A program made the position numbers and the translations under genes. 64,000 nucleotides of DNA, from assembly GCA_965233705.1 (NCBI GenBank), contig CBDDTF010000002.1, positions 744,001-808,000 of the forward strand. Direction: 5' to 3'. Each line of letters begins with the position of its first letter. The stretch's first letter is position 1. The stretch comes from Algihabitans sp965233705 (GTDB lineage Bacteria; Pseudomonadota; Alphaproteobacteria; Kiloniellales; DSM-21159). Positions 1 through 7,526 of the stretch are shown here, piece by piece. The notes under the pieces were generated by a model that saw only the letters and a list, made by a program, of their open reading frames with translations, was not told the DNA's origin and made no database searches.

Positions 1-1062
1 GCGTGCTTGCGCGCGGGCCTCGGCGCCGAAGCGCGGCGCGCCGGCGGCGGCGAGGTTGCGGTAGGTCACCTCGGCCATGGCGTGGTTGGCCAGCCCGGGT
101 CGGGACTTGGACACCCACTGCCGGGTCCAGCGGCAATGGGTCGCCCGCGCCGCCGCCTCGGCATAGCCGTCGAGCGTGCGCACCACCTGCTCGGCCATCG
201 CCAGGTCGGGCACCCGCACGATGTAGCCGATCTCCGCCTCCGGCGCCGGCAGGTTGTCGGCCGTCGCCTGGCCGGCGCTGAGGATCGTCTCGTTCATCGA
301 CCAGGACAGGCCGCTGCCCAGCACGTGCTCCTTCAGGCTCTTGCCGAGCTGGTACATCTGCACCAGCGCGTCGTTGGCGCCGGGCGCGCGCGGCGCCGCG
401 TGGGCCGCCGGGATGGGCGAGCTGCCGGAGGCGGCGGCCCAGGTCTCCGGCGCCGCGCAGGTGAAGCGGTAGACCCAGGCGTAGGCGGCGCCGCAGTGGG
501 TGTCGAGCCGCGCCGTGTTGCACAGCGGCAGCATGTAGAAGGGGTGGAAGCTGATCGCCGCGTCGAGGTCGTCGTAGTAGCCCTTGGCGGCGTGGATCGG
601 CTTGGAGCCGCGCACCTTCTCCGCCGGCTCGCCGAAGTAGGCGAGCGAGCCGCGCAGGCCCTGCGCGATCATCGCCCGGCGCGCCGCCAGGGTGCCGACC
701 AGGGTGGCGATCCCGAGCGCCGAGTGGGGGTCGGTGTGGCCGCCGGCGCGCGGGCCGAGGCCGTCGCGCGGGCGCTGCACCACGTCGGCGGCCTGGCAGT
801 TGTCGGGCACGCCGTCGTACTCGGCATAGCTGGCGATCGTCGGGCCGCCGCCGTCCCAGCGGGCGCAGAAGGCGGTCGGCATGCCCGCGCTGGCGCGCTC
901 CACCGTGAAGCCCTCGCTCTCCAGCAGCTCGGCGTACCAGGCGGCCGAGCGGTACTCGCGCCAGGCGGTCTCGCCGAACTCCCAGATCGTGCGATGCCAG
1001 GCCGACCAGGCGTCGCGCCGCCGCTCGATCCAGGCGAAGGCCGTCTGCTTGGCCCTTCCCAT
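1..1062 (-). CDS. M20-family amidohydrolase, AbgB-like (C-terminus outside window)
   Basis: Metal-dependent amide hydrolase related to the B subunit of p-aminobenzoyl-glutamate hydrolase; the substrate here is unknown. The 354 visible residues run off the window start, so the 3' end is missing. EYDGVPD (residues 81-87), GGHTDPHS (107-114), GEPAEKV (144-150) and a His-Pro at 173-174 match the metal-ligand and catalytic blocks of M20 peptidases, with GGHTDPHS replacing the more common GCGHN. The chosen ATG follows GGAGG at normal spacing. The gene is divergent from a LysR regulator and shares its 111-bp promoter region, so it is probably that regulator's target (inference). The family is clear; p-aminobenzoyl-glutamate as substrate is only one option, and an acylated amine or amino acid is equally possible given the polyamine-type importer nearby. 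Confidence 0.85.
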   Translation of the reverse strand, partial: MGRAKQTAFAWIERRRDAWSAWHRTIWEFGETAWREYRSAAWYAELLESEGFTVERASAGMPTAFCARWDGGGPTIASYAEYDGVPDNCQAADVVQRPRDGLGPRAGGHTDPHSALGIATLVGTLAARRAMIAQGLRGSLAYFGEPAEKVRGSKPIHAAKGYYDDLDAAISFHPFYMLPLCNTARLDTHCGAAYAWVYRFTCAAPETWAAASGSSPIPAAHAAPRAPGANDALVQMYQLGKSLKEHVLGSGLSWSMNETILSAGQATADNLPAPEAEIGYIVRVPDLAMAEQVVRTLDGYAEAAARATHCRWTRQWVSKSRPGLANHAMAEVTYRNLAAAGAPRFGAEARAQAR

Positions 1063-1102
1063 GCTGTCCTCCCCCATGTGTCGCGGGGGCAGTCTGCCGG
1101 GC

Positions 1103-1157
1103 GAAAGTCTTTCATTGAAAGTGAGTAATTCTGCCGCTTAACGTGAAGCTCTTTCAC
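1103..1157. promoter_or_regulatory. Inverted repeats between divergent genes, likely LysR operator
   Basis: In the gap between the amidohydrolase and the LysR gene, GAAAG-T-CTTTC (1103-1113) overlaps CTTTCA-T-TGAAAG (1109-1121). A separate GTGAA-N5-TTCAC lies at 1143-1157. The last contains the T-N11-A spacing typical of LysR-type binding sites, and its position next to the regulator's own start suits autoregulation. The dyads are directly visible; the role is inference. Confidence 0.55.
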
Positions 1158-1173
1158 CGGTGCGGAGCGCGGC

Positions 1174-2058
1174 ATGATCCCCTCCCTCAAGGCCATCCGG
1201 GCGCTGGACGCAGTGGCGCGGCTGGGCAGCGTGCGCGGCGCCGCCGAGGAGTTGAAGCTGACCCGCAGCGCGGTCAGCCACCAGCTCCGCTTCCTCGAGG
1301 CGGCGCTGGGCTTCAGCCTGATCGAGCGCGACGGCCGCGGCGTGCGCCTGACCCTGCGCGGCGAGCGCTACGCCCGCGAGGCGCGCAGCGCGCTGCGCAT
1401 CCTCTCCCAGGCCCAGGCGCGCTCCAGCGAGACGCGGCTGAGCGGCCGGCTGACGGTGAGCTGCACGCCGGGCTTCGCGACCTACTGGCTCTGCCCGCGC
1501 GTCGCCGCCTTCGCCGCGGACTACCCCGAGGTGGAGCTGAAGTTGGTGTTGCCGCGACGGCTGGACGACGTGGGCGCGGCCGAGGTCGACCTCTTCATCG
1601 CCTACGGCCAGGGCGACTGGTCGGGCATGTGGACCGAGCTGCTGTCGGAACTGGAGTTCGCGCCGGTCTGCAGCCCGGCGCTGATCAACAGCCGGGGCGG
1701 CCTGCGCCAACCGCGCGACGTCGGCGAGCTGATGCTGCTGCACCTGGCCGACCAGAACGACTGGCCGCGCTGGCTGGCCGCGGCCGGCGTGCTCGACGTC
1801 GAGGCCGCGCGCGGCATCACCTTTTCCGACGTCCATCTGCTGCTCACGGCCGCCATCGCCGGCCAGGGCATCGCCATGGGCGACAACCTGACCTGCCGCG
1901 GGCCGCTGGCCGCCGGCACCCTGGTGCGTCCCTTCTCGGTCGCCATCAAGGCGCCGGCCGCCTACTACTTCGTGGCCCACCCCGACGCGGTGGAGAACCA
2001 CCTGGCGCGCACCTTCGTCGACTGGGTGCGCCGGGAGCTCGCCGGCGGCCCGGCCTAG
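1174..2058 (+). CDS. LysR-type transcriptional regulator, GcvA-like
   Basis: DNA-binding regulator of 294 residues. Residues 5-65 form the winged helix-turn-helix; the recognition helix carries TRSAVSHQLRFLE, the GcvA/AmpR style of LysR family. Residues about 90-290 form the periplasmic-binding-like effector domain. Length is normal for the family. It is divergent from the M20 amidohydrolase and lies upstream of the polyamine-type transporter genes. It probably controls the amidohydrolase and perhaps the transporter (inference from position and shared dyads). The ligand cannot be read from sequence. The TAG stop is the first three bases of a 49-bp element that recurs after sucB. Confidence 0.9.
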   Translation: MIPSLKAIRALDAVARLGSVRGAAEELKLTRSAVSHQLRFLEAALGFSLIERDGRGVRLTLRGERYAREARSALRILSQAQARSSETRLSGRLTVSCTPGFATYWLCPRVAAFAADYPEVELKLVLPRRLDDVGAAEVDLFIAYGQGDWSGMWTELLSELEFAPVCSPALINSRGGLRQPRDVGELMLLHLADQNDWPRWLAAAGVLDVEAARGITFSDVHLLLTAAIAGQGIAMGDNLTCRGPLAAGTLVRPFSVAIKAPAAYYFVAHPDAVENHLARTFVDWVRRELAGGPA

Positions 2059-2104
2059 GGCGGTTTGCGACCGTGTGAACCCACTTCGGCGGGTCCGCCG
2101 GTCG
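2056..2104 (+). repeat. 48-bp stop-codon-overlapping repeat, copy A
   Basis: The first 19 bases, including the TAG stop of the LysR gene, are identical to the 3' flank of sucB (15699-15746, opposite strand). The last 11 bases also match, with a few changes between. The second half can fold (CGGCGG-GT-CCGCCG). Both copies begin at the stop codon of the gene they follow. Confidence 0.7.
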
Positions 2105-2373
2105 GGCATCGTTCTCACCCGGCTCCCTTGCCCCCGGCTCCCTTGCCCCCGGCTCCCTTGCCCCCGGCTCCCTTGCCCCCTGTCCACGGTGTCCCGAGCG
2201 GCCCCCGACCCGCACGGTCCGGGGCTTGCGGCAACAATGGTGAAAAAAACTCGCCATTCTTAGAAGTTTTTTTCGATTGTGGTGAATAACTTCGCACCAT
2301 ACGTTCAAGAGTGAACAGGAGAGGCCGGTTTCGGCCCCGCAGATAACAACGCAGACAACAGCAGGGTGGCGGC
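2059..2373. other. Intergenic region LysR-transporter operon
   Basis: It holds the repeat copy above, four perfect 15-bp tandem repeats, then an AT-rich patch (about 2237-2300) that stands out from the GC-rich surroundings and probably carries the transporter promoter. Dyads in this patch are TGGTG-N10-CACCA (2280-2299) and GTTCA-AGAG-TGAAC (2303-2316), the second just upstream of the ABC operon. No convincing -35/-10 pair was found. Confidence 0.5.
2121..2180. repeat. 15-bp tandem repeat, four perfect copies
   Basis: Four contiguous identical copies of GGCTCCCTTGCCCCC. The locus is non-coding, yet the unit length equals that of the in-frame pentapeptide repeats found in many genes of this window. 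Confidence 0.95.
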
Positions 2374-3471
2374 GTGACAACCACCGAAGCACCAAGGCTG
2401 AGCGCCGAGGAGATCGGGCGCGACTACGGCGCGGTGACCGCGCTCGACCGGGTCTCGCTCGACATCGAGCCCGGCGAGTTCCTGACCCTGCTGGGGCCGT
2501 CGGGCTCCGGCAAGACCACCTTCCTGATGATCCTGGCCGGCTTCGTGGCGCCGAGCCGCGGGCGCATCCTCGACAACGGCGCCGACATCACTGCGCGCCC
2601 GGCCGAGAAGCGCAACTACGGCATGGTCTTCCAGGGCTATGCCCTGTTTCCCCACATGAGCGTGGCGGAGAACGTCGCCTTTCCGCTGAACGTGCGCAAG
2701 CTGGCGCGGCCCGAGCGCAAGCGCCGCGTCGGCGAGATGCTGGATCTGGTCGGCCTGGCCAAGCTGGCCGACAAGCGCCCGCACCAGCTCTCCGGCGGCC
2801 AGCAGCAGCGTGTGGCGCTGGCCCGCGCGCTGGTCTTCGAGCCGCGCGTGCTGCTGCTGGACGAGCCCTTCTCGGCGCTCGACAAGAACCTGCGCGAGCA
2901 GCTTCAGGACGAGGTGCGCCGCCTGCATCGCCAGTCGGGCACCACCTTCGTCTTCGTCACCCACGACCAGTCGGAGGCGCTGGCCCTGTCGACCCGGGTG
3001 GCGATCTTCGACCACGGCAAGCTGGAGCAGGTGGACAGCCCCGACCGGGTCTACGACGCGCCGGCCACGCGCTTCGTCGCCGAGTTCCTGGGGCGCATCA
3101 ACATCCTGCCGCTGAGCGACTGCGCGCGCGACGGCGCGCGGCTGCGCGGCCGTTTCGAGGCCGAGGCCCTGGCGGCGCCGGCGCGCGAGATGACCGGCGC
3201 CCGGCGCGCCTGCCTGGCGGTGCGGCCCGAACACATGCGCCTGGGCGAGAGCAAGCCCAACGGCGGCGCCAACGCCGTCGCGGCCACGGTGGTCGAGCGG
3301 ACCTACAAGGGCGCCTCGACCCTGGTCACCCTGCGCTCGGCCAGCGGCGTCGCGCTGACCATCCCGGTGCCCAGCGCCGAGCGCCACGCGGAGATCGCAC
3401 CCGGACGCCGGCTCTGGGTGTCCTGGCCGGCCGAGCGCAGCTTCATCCTGCCGGAGCAAGAAGACGCCTGA
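2374..3471 (+). CDS. Polyamine-type ABC transporter ATP-binding protein (PotA-like)
   Basis: Cytoplasmic ATPase that would power an importer of the spermidine/putrescine class. It has 365 residues from a GTG start. Walker A is GPSGSGKT (41-48), the Q-loop Gln is at 87, the signature LSGGQ at 139-143, Walker B VLLLDE at 159-164 and the H-loop His at 197. A TOBE domain occupies about 270-360. All catalytic motifs are intact. It is followed on the same strand by a substrate-binding protein and two permeases, giving a complete importer. PotA-type ATPases also serve iron, sulfate and other oxyanion systems. The neighbouring PotD-like protein and guanidino hydrolase favour a polyamine or guanidino substrate (inference). 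Confidence 0.92.
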   Translation: MTTTEAPRLSAEEIGRDYGAVTALDRVSLDIEPGEFLTLLGPSGSGKTTFLMILAGFVAPSRGRILDNGADITARPAEKRNYGMVFQGYALFPHMSVAENVAFPLNVRKLARPERKRRVGEMLDLVGLAKLADKRPHQLSGGQQQRVALARALVFEPRVLLLDEPFSALDKNLREQLQDEVRRLHRQSGTTFVFVTHDQSEALALSTRVAIFDHGKLEQVDSPDRVYDAPATRFVAEFLGRINILPLSDCARDGARLRGRFEAEALAAPAREMTGARRACLAVRPEHMRLGESKPNGGANAVAATVVERTYKGASTLVTLRSASGVALTIPVPSAERHAEIAPGRRLWVSWPAERSFILPEQEDA

Positions 3472-3511
3472 CGCGCAGCCGGCGGCCGTCGAGAGAACAG
3501 GGAGTCCCGCC

Positions 3512-4618
3512 ATGAACCGCTTTCAGTCCGACTGTCTGGAGATCCTCTTCCGCAAGGCCGACGCGGGGGCGATCGACCGGCGCAGCTTCATCAAGGGCGC
3601 CAGCCTGCTGCTGGCGCTGCCGCTTAGCCTGCGCGCCGGCGTGACCATGGCGCAGGACAAGGAGCTGGTGGTCGTCAATTGGGGCGGCGACGCGCTCGAG
3701 GCCTTCGCCAAGGCCTGGGGCGAGAGCTTCACCAAGCAGACCGGCATCGCGGTCAAGTTCGACGGCTCCGGCCCGACCGAAGGGGCGATTCGCGCCCACG
3801 CCAAGGGCGGGCGGATCACCTGGGACCTGGTCGACGCCGACGCCTTCACGGCGCGGATCCTGGGCGACGAGGGGCTGCTGGCGCCCTGCGACTACGAGAT
3901 CGTCGATCCGGCCAAGGTGCGCGCGGGCGACGCCTTCACCTACGGCCCGCCGGGCTACTACTACTCCTACGTCATCGCCTGGGACCGCGAGCGCTTCGAG
4001 CGGGCGCCGCGCGGCGCGCAGGACTTCTTCGACACCGCGGCCTTTCCCGGCATGCGCACCCTCTACAAGTGGATGAACGGCATGCCCGAGGCGGCGCTGA
4101 TCGCCGACGGCGTGGCGCCGGCCGACCTCTACCCGCTCGACCTGGAGCGGGCCTTCGCCAAGATCGAGGAGATCAAGCCCTACGTCATCAGCTTCTGGGC
4201 CTCGGGCGCCGAGAGCCAGCAGCTCCTGCTGACCGGCGAGGCGCAGCTCGGCTACGTCTGGCACACCCGCGCCAAGGTGATGGGCGAGGATTCCGAGGGG
4301 CGCATCGACTGGACCTACGCCGACGGGTTCCTCAACCCCTCGACCTGGGCGACCCTGGCGGACAACCCGGCGGGCGGCGAGACGGCGATGCGCTTCATCG
4401 CCCACGCCCAGGAGCCGGAGGGCCAGATCGAGCTGCTGCGCCTGCTCGGCAACGGCCTCGCCAACCCGGCGGGCGACGCGCTGGTGCCGGCCGAGCTGCG
4501 GCGCTTCAACTGCGCCTCGCCGGAGAACGCGGCCAAGCAGATCCACCTCGACATGGAGTGGTACGCCGACAACTACTCCACCGCGCTCGACCGCTTCCTG
4601 GCCATGGTCTCGGCCTGA
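3512..4618 (+). CDS. PotD/PotF-like substrate-binding protein, Tat-exported
   Basis: Periplasmic receptor of the importer, 368 residues. The N-terminus has a twin-arginine signal, DRRSFIKG (residues 22-29), a hydrophobic stretch and a likely cleavage after VTMA (residue 47), so it would be folded before export. The mature part begins with VVVNWGGDALEAF, typical of extracellular solute-binding family 1/8 proteins for spermidine and putrescine. It lies 40 bp after the ATPase gene and 26 bp before the first permease gene, in one operon. Exact ligand unknown; a polyamine, agmatine or another guanidino compound fits the context. Confidence 0.88.
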   Translation: MNRFQSDCLEILFRKADAGAIDRRSFIKGASLLLALPLSLRAGVTMAQDKELVVVNWGGDALEAFAKAWGESFTKQTGIAVKFDGSGPTEGAIRAHAKGGRITWDLVDADAFTARILGDEGLLAPCDYEIVDPAKVRAGDAFTYGPPGYYYSYVIAWDRERFERAPRGAQDFFDTAAFPGMRTLYKWMNGMPEAALIADGVAPADLYPLDLERAFAKIEEIKPYVISFWASGAESQQLLLTGEAQLGYVWHTRAKVMGEDSEGRIDWTYADGFLNPSTWATLADNPAGGETAMRFIAHAQEPEGQIELLRLLGNGLANPAGDALVPAELRRFNCASPENAAKQIHLDMEWYADNYSTALDRFLAMVSA

Positions 4619-4644
4619 GGCCGGCGGCGCCGGGGGAGCGTGTG

Positions 4645-5481
4645 ATGACGCAGGGATCGCGCTGGACGCTCGGGGCCTACGCGCTGCTGGCGCCGCTGCC
4701 CCTGTTCCTGCTGGCCAGCTACGGCCTGCCCTTCCTCGGGGTGGTGAGCTGGAGCGTCACCCTGCCCGAGACCGGGCTGGGCAACTACCTGCAGCTAGTC
4801 AGCGACCCCGCCGTGCAGCGGGTGCTGCTGCGCACCCTCAGGGTCTGCGTGGCGGTCACCCTGCTGGCCGTGGCGAGCGCCTATCTGCTGGCCTACGTCT
4901 ACGTCCGCGGCTCGCAGCGTCAGCAGCTCCTGATCGAGCTCTGCGTGCTGCTGCCCTTCTGGATCTCGGTGCTGATCCGCGCCTTCGGCTGGCTGGCGCT
5001 GCTGCGCAGCAACGGCTTCCTCAATGCCTGGCTGATGTCGCTCGGCGCGATCGACGCGCCGCTGCTGCTGGTGCGCAACGAGATCGGCGTGGTCATCGGC
5101 ATGGTCCACTTCATGATCCCCTTCGCGGTCTTCCCGATCGCCGCCTCCCTGCGCCAGGTCGACGAGCGTGCGCTGCTGGCCGCGCGCGGCCTCGGCGCGG
5201 GGCGGCTGCGCAGCTTCTGGACGGTGCTGCTGCCGATGACGGCGCCGGGCATCCTGGGGGCGACGCTGATCGTCTTCGTCTTCGCGCTGGGCTTCTTCAT
5301 CACCCCGGCGATCCTGGGCGGCGGCCGCGCGGTGATGGTGGCCGAGTACGCCTACCTGCAGATGTTCCAGACCGCCCAGTGGGGCCTGGGCGCGGCGCTG
5401 GCGGTGGTGCTGATCGCCGTGGTGGCGGCGCTGGTCGCCCTGCTGTTCCGCATGATCCGCTTCGACAAGCTGGTGGGCTGA
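4645..5481 (+). CDS. ABC transporter permease, PotB-like
   Basis: Inner-membrane permease of 278 residues with about six hydrophobic segments. The EAA-type loop that docks on the ATPase reads AARGLGAGRLRSFWTVLLP. The ATG at 4645 was chosen because GGGGGAG lies about 7 bp upstream. The reading frame is open far upstream, but that part overlaps the binding-protein gene and is not coding. It pairs with the next gene to form the channel. The two permease genes are 4 bp apart, which suggests coupled translation. Confidence 0.9.
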   Translation: MTQGSRWTLGAYALLAPLPLFLLASYGLPFLGVVSWSVTLPETGLGNYLQLVSDPAVQRVLLRTLRVCVAVTLLAVASAYLLAYVYVRGSQRQQLLIELCVLLPFWISVLIRAFGWLALLRSNGFLNAWLMSLGAIDAPLLLVRNEIGVVIGMVHFMIPFAVFPIAASLRQVDERALLAARGLGAGRLRSFWTVLLPMTAPGILGATLIVFVFALGFFITPAILGGGRAVMVAEYAYLQMFQTAQWGLGAALAVVLIAVVAALVALLFRMIRFDKLVG

Positions 5482-5485
5482 CGCC

Positions 5486-6319
5486 ATGAGCGCCTATCGA
5501 CCCGGCTGGATCAGCCTCGGCCTGACCTCGGCCGCCGCGGTCTTCCTGATCGCGCCGCTGCTGGCGGTGGTGCCGATCTCCTTCACCGACCGCCGCTACC
5601 TCTCGCTGCCGAAGGATAGCTGGTCGCTGCAGCACTACGCGACGCTGATCGAGGACCCGGCCTGGTTCGAGTCGATCCGGCTCAGCCTCTTCGTGGCCGC
5701 GGTCAGCGCCCTGCTCGCCACGCTGCTGGCGCTGACCTTCGCGCTGGGGCTCTGGTACGCCCGCCCGCGCCTGGCCCAGCCGCTGGTCGGCTTCGTCATG
5801 CTGCCGCTGGTGGTGCCGCCGGTGGTCTCGGCGATCATCCTCTACTTCTTCGCCACCAACCTCTCGCAGCTCAGCCCGGCGCTCGGCTACGACAGCGTCG
5901 TCGGCGTGATCCTGGCGCATGTGGTGATGGTCACGCCCTTCGCGGTGATCACCCTGATGGTCGGCCTGGCCCGGCTCGACCGGCGCATGGAGATGGCGGC
6001 GCGCAGCCTCGGCGCCTCGCTGGCCCAGACCACCTTCAAGGTGGTGCTGCCCAACCTGAAGTTCAGCATCGCCGCGGCCGGGCTGCTGACCTTCATCCTG
6101 TCGTGGGAAGAGATCGCCATCACGCTCTTCATCACCTCGACGGAGACCATCACCCTGCCGCGCCGGGTCTGGATGGGGCTGCGCGACAACGTCGATCCGG
6201 CCATCGCGGCGCTGTCCGTCACGCTGATCGCCGTCACCGCCGCGCTGCTGATCGCCCGGGCGGTCTGGCGGCTGCGCGCGCTGCGCGCCGTCTCGCGGAC
6301 GCTGCCGGTCAAGACCTGA
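5486..6319 (+). CDS. ABC transporter permease, PotC-like
   Basis: Second permease subunit, 277 residues, about six transmembrane segments, EAA-type loop AARSLGASLAQTTFKVVLP near residue 170. It completes the operon ATPase, binding protein, permease, permease. The order and the PotC-like sequence place it in the polyamine/opine/iron uptake class. The guanidino hydrolase gene starts 60 bp downstream on the same strand and is probably co-transcribed. Confidence 0.9.
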   Translation: MSAYRPGWISLGLTSAAAVFLIAPLLAVVPISFTDRRYLSLPKDSWSLQHYATLIEDPAWFESIRLSLFVAAVSALLATLLALTFALGLWYARPRLAQPLVGFVMLPLVVPPVVSAIILYFFATNLSQLSPALGYDSVVGVILAHVVMVTPFAVITLMVGLARLDRRMEMAARSLGASLAQTTFKVVLPNLKFSIAAAGLLTFILSWEEIAITLFITSTETITLPRRVWMGLRDNVDPAIAALSVTLIAVTAALLIARAVWRLRALRAVSRTLPVKT

Positions 6320-6379
6320 CGGCACCGCCGCCGCCTTCGTCCTTTTCCCGCGACCTTCGCCAACCAGGGGATCTCTCGC

Positions 6380-7324
6380 ATGGACACCGCCGAACCGCTC
6401 AGCCGCCCGGAGCCCTTCACCCTGCAGCGCCGCGCGCCGGGCGGCGGCACCGCGCGGCTGCGCGGCTGGGGCCTGGCCAACGAGTACGACCGGCTGACCG
6501 ACGTGCTGCTCGGCTCGCCCGCGCACCTGCGCCACCTCTCGACCAGCTCGCTGTCGCGCAAGTACCTGCGCGAGGCGCCGGCCGACATCGCCGCCGCCCA
6601 GGCCCAGCACGCCGAGATGGTGGCCGCCTACGAGCACTTCGGCGTGCGCGTCCATCAGCACGCGCCCGACCCGAGCCTGCCGATGCAGGTCTTCGCGCGC
6701 GATTCCAGCTTCATGACCCCCTACGGGGCGGTCATCACCAACATGTGCAACTGGTGGCGTCGGGGCGAGAACTTCGCCGCCATCCGCACCTACGAGCGGC
6801 TGGGCATCCCGATCTACGACATGGTCACCGCCGGCCTGTTCGAGGGCGGCGACTTCAACGTGATCGCGCCCGACTGCGTGCTGATCGGCTACAGCGGCGA
6901 GCGCACCCAGGAGGAGGGCGCGCGCCAGGTCGCCGACTGGTTCGCGGCCGAGGGCTGGGAGACGCGGCTCTGCGCCATCGACCCCTTCTACGTCCACATC
7001 GACCTGATGGTGGTGATGCTGGCCGACAAGCTGGCTGCGGTCTGCCTGGAGACCACGCCGCCGGACGTGGTCGACTGGCTGAAGGGCAAGGGGATCGAGC
7101 TGGTGCCCGTGCCCTTTCAGGACACCATGACGCTGGGCTGCAACGTCATGGCGCTCGGCGAGGACCGGGTGATCGCCCCCAGCCACAGCCGCAGCCTGAT
7201 CGAGCAGCTCCGCGCCCGCGGCTTCGAGGTGGCGGCGATCGACGTGAGCGAGATTTCCAAGACCGGCGGCGGCATCCACTGCATGGCCCAGGCCCTGCGC
7301 CGCGCCTCCCTGCGCCGCGCCTGA
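6380..7324 (+). CDS. Dimethylargininase/arginine deiminase-like amidinohydrolase
   Basis: Cytoplasmic enzyme of the guanidino-group modifying superfamily (pentein fold), 314 residues. It should hydrolyse or transfer the amidino group of an arginine-like substrate. Candidate catalytic residues are all present: Asp108 in ARDSS, Glu155-Gly-Gly-Asp158 in the FEGGD motif, His206 in YVHIDL, and the nucleophile Cys301 in GGGIHCMAQAL near the C-terminus. It lies directly downstream of the importer, so its substrate is plausibly what that system brings in. N-dimethylarginine dimethylaminohydrolase is the nearest family name. Arginine deiminase, agmatine- or guanidino acid-specific hydrolase, or amidinotransferase activity cannot be separated by reading alone. 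Confidence 0.82.
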   Translation: MDTAEPLSRPEPFTLQRRAPGGGTARLRGWGLANEYDRLTDVLLGSPAHLRHLSTSSLSRKYLREAPADIAAAQAQHAEMVAAYEHFGVRVHQHAPDPSLPMQVFARDSSFMTPYGAVITNMCNWWRRGENFAAIRTYERLGIPIYDMVTAGLFEGGDFNVIAPDCVLIGYSGERTQEEGARQVADWFAAEGWETRLCAIDPFYVHIDLMVVMLADKLAAVCLETTPPDVVDWLKGKGIELVPVPFQDTMTLGCNVMALGEDRVIAPSHSRSLIEQLRARGFEVAAIDVSEISKTGGGIHCMAQALRRASLRRA

Positions 7325-7364
7325 CGGCTGCACCGCGTGCGATGGCCCGGCGCAGGGCGGCGTC

Positions 7365-7382
7365 GGTCGGGAAAAACCGACC
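7365..7382. other. Small hairpin in convergent gap
   Basis: GGTCGG-GAAAAA-CCGACC forms a perfect 6-bp stem between the convergent amidinohydrolase and V-ATPase subunit A genes. No T-run follows on either strand, so a role in termination is only possible. Confidence 0.35.
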
Positions 7383-7526
7383 TACAGCAAGCTCTTGGGC
7401 TGAGGTTGTCCGGCCTGGTGCAGGGCCGCGGCGGGGGGTCCCCCAGGTCGGGCATCGCTCTCGGGGGCCGTCACGCGGCTCAGGCGCTCCCCTCAGCCCG
7501 TCACCCCCGTCACCCCCGTCACCTCC

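Noticed and set aside
2121..2180. Four identical repeats as a CRISPR array
   Set aside because: There are no spacers; the units are contiguous and only 15 bp long, and no cas gene is near.
1..7526. Genomic island or mobile element around the catabolic genes
   Set aside because: No integrase, transposase, tRNA or flanking direct repeats were found, and base composition looks like the rest of the window.
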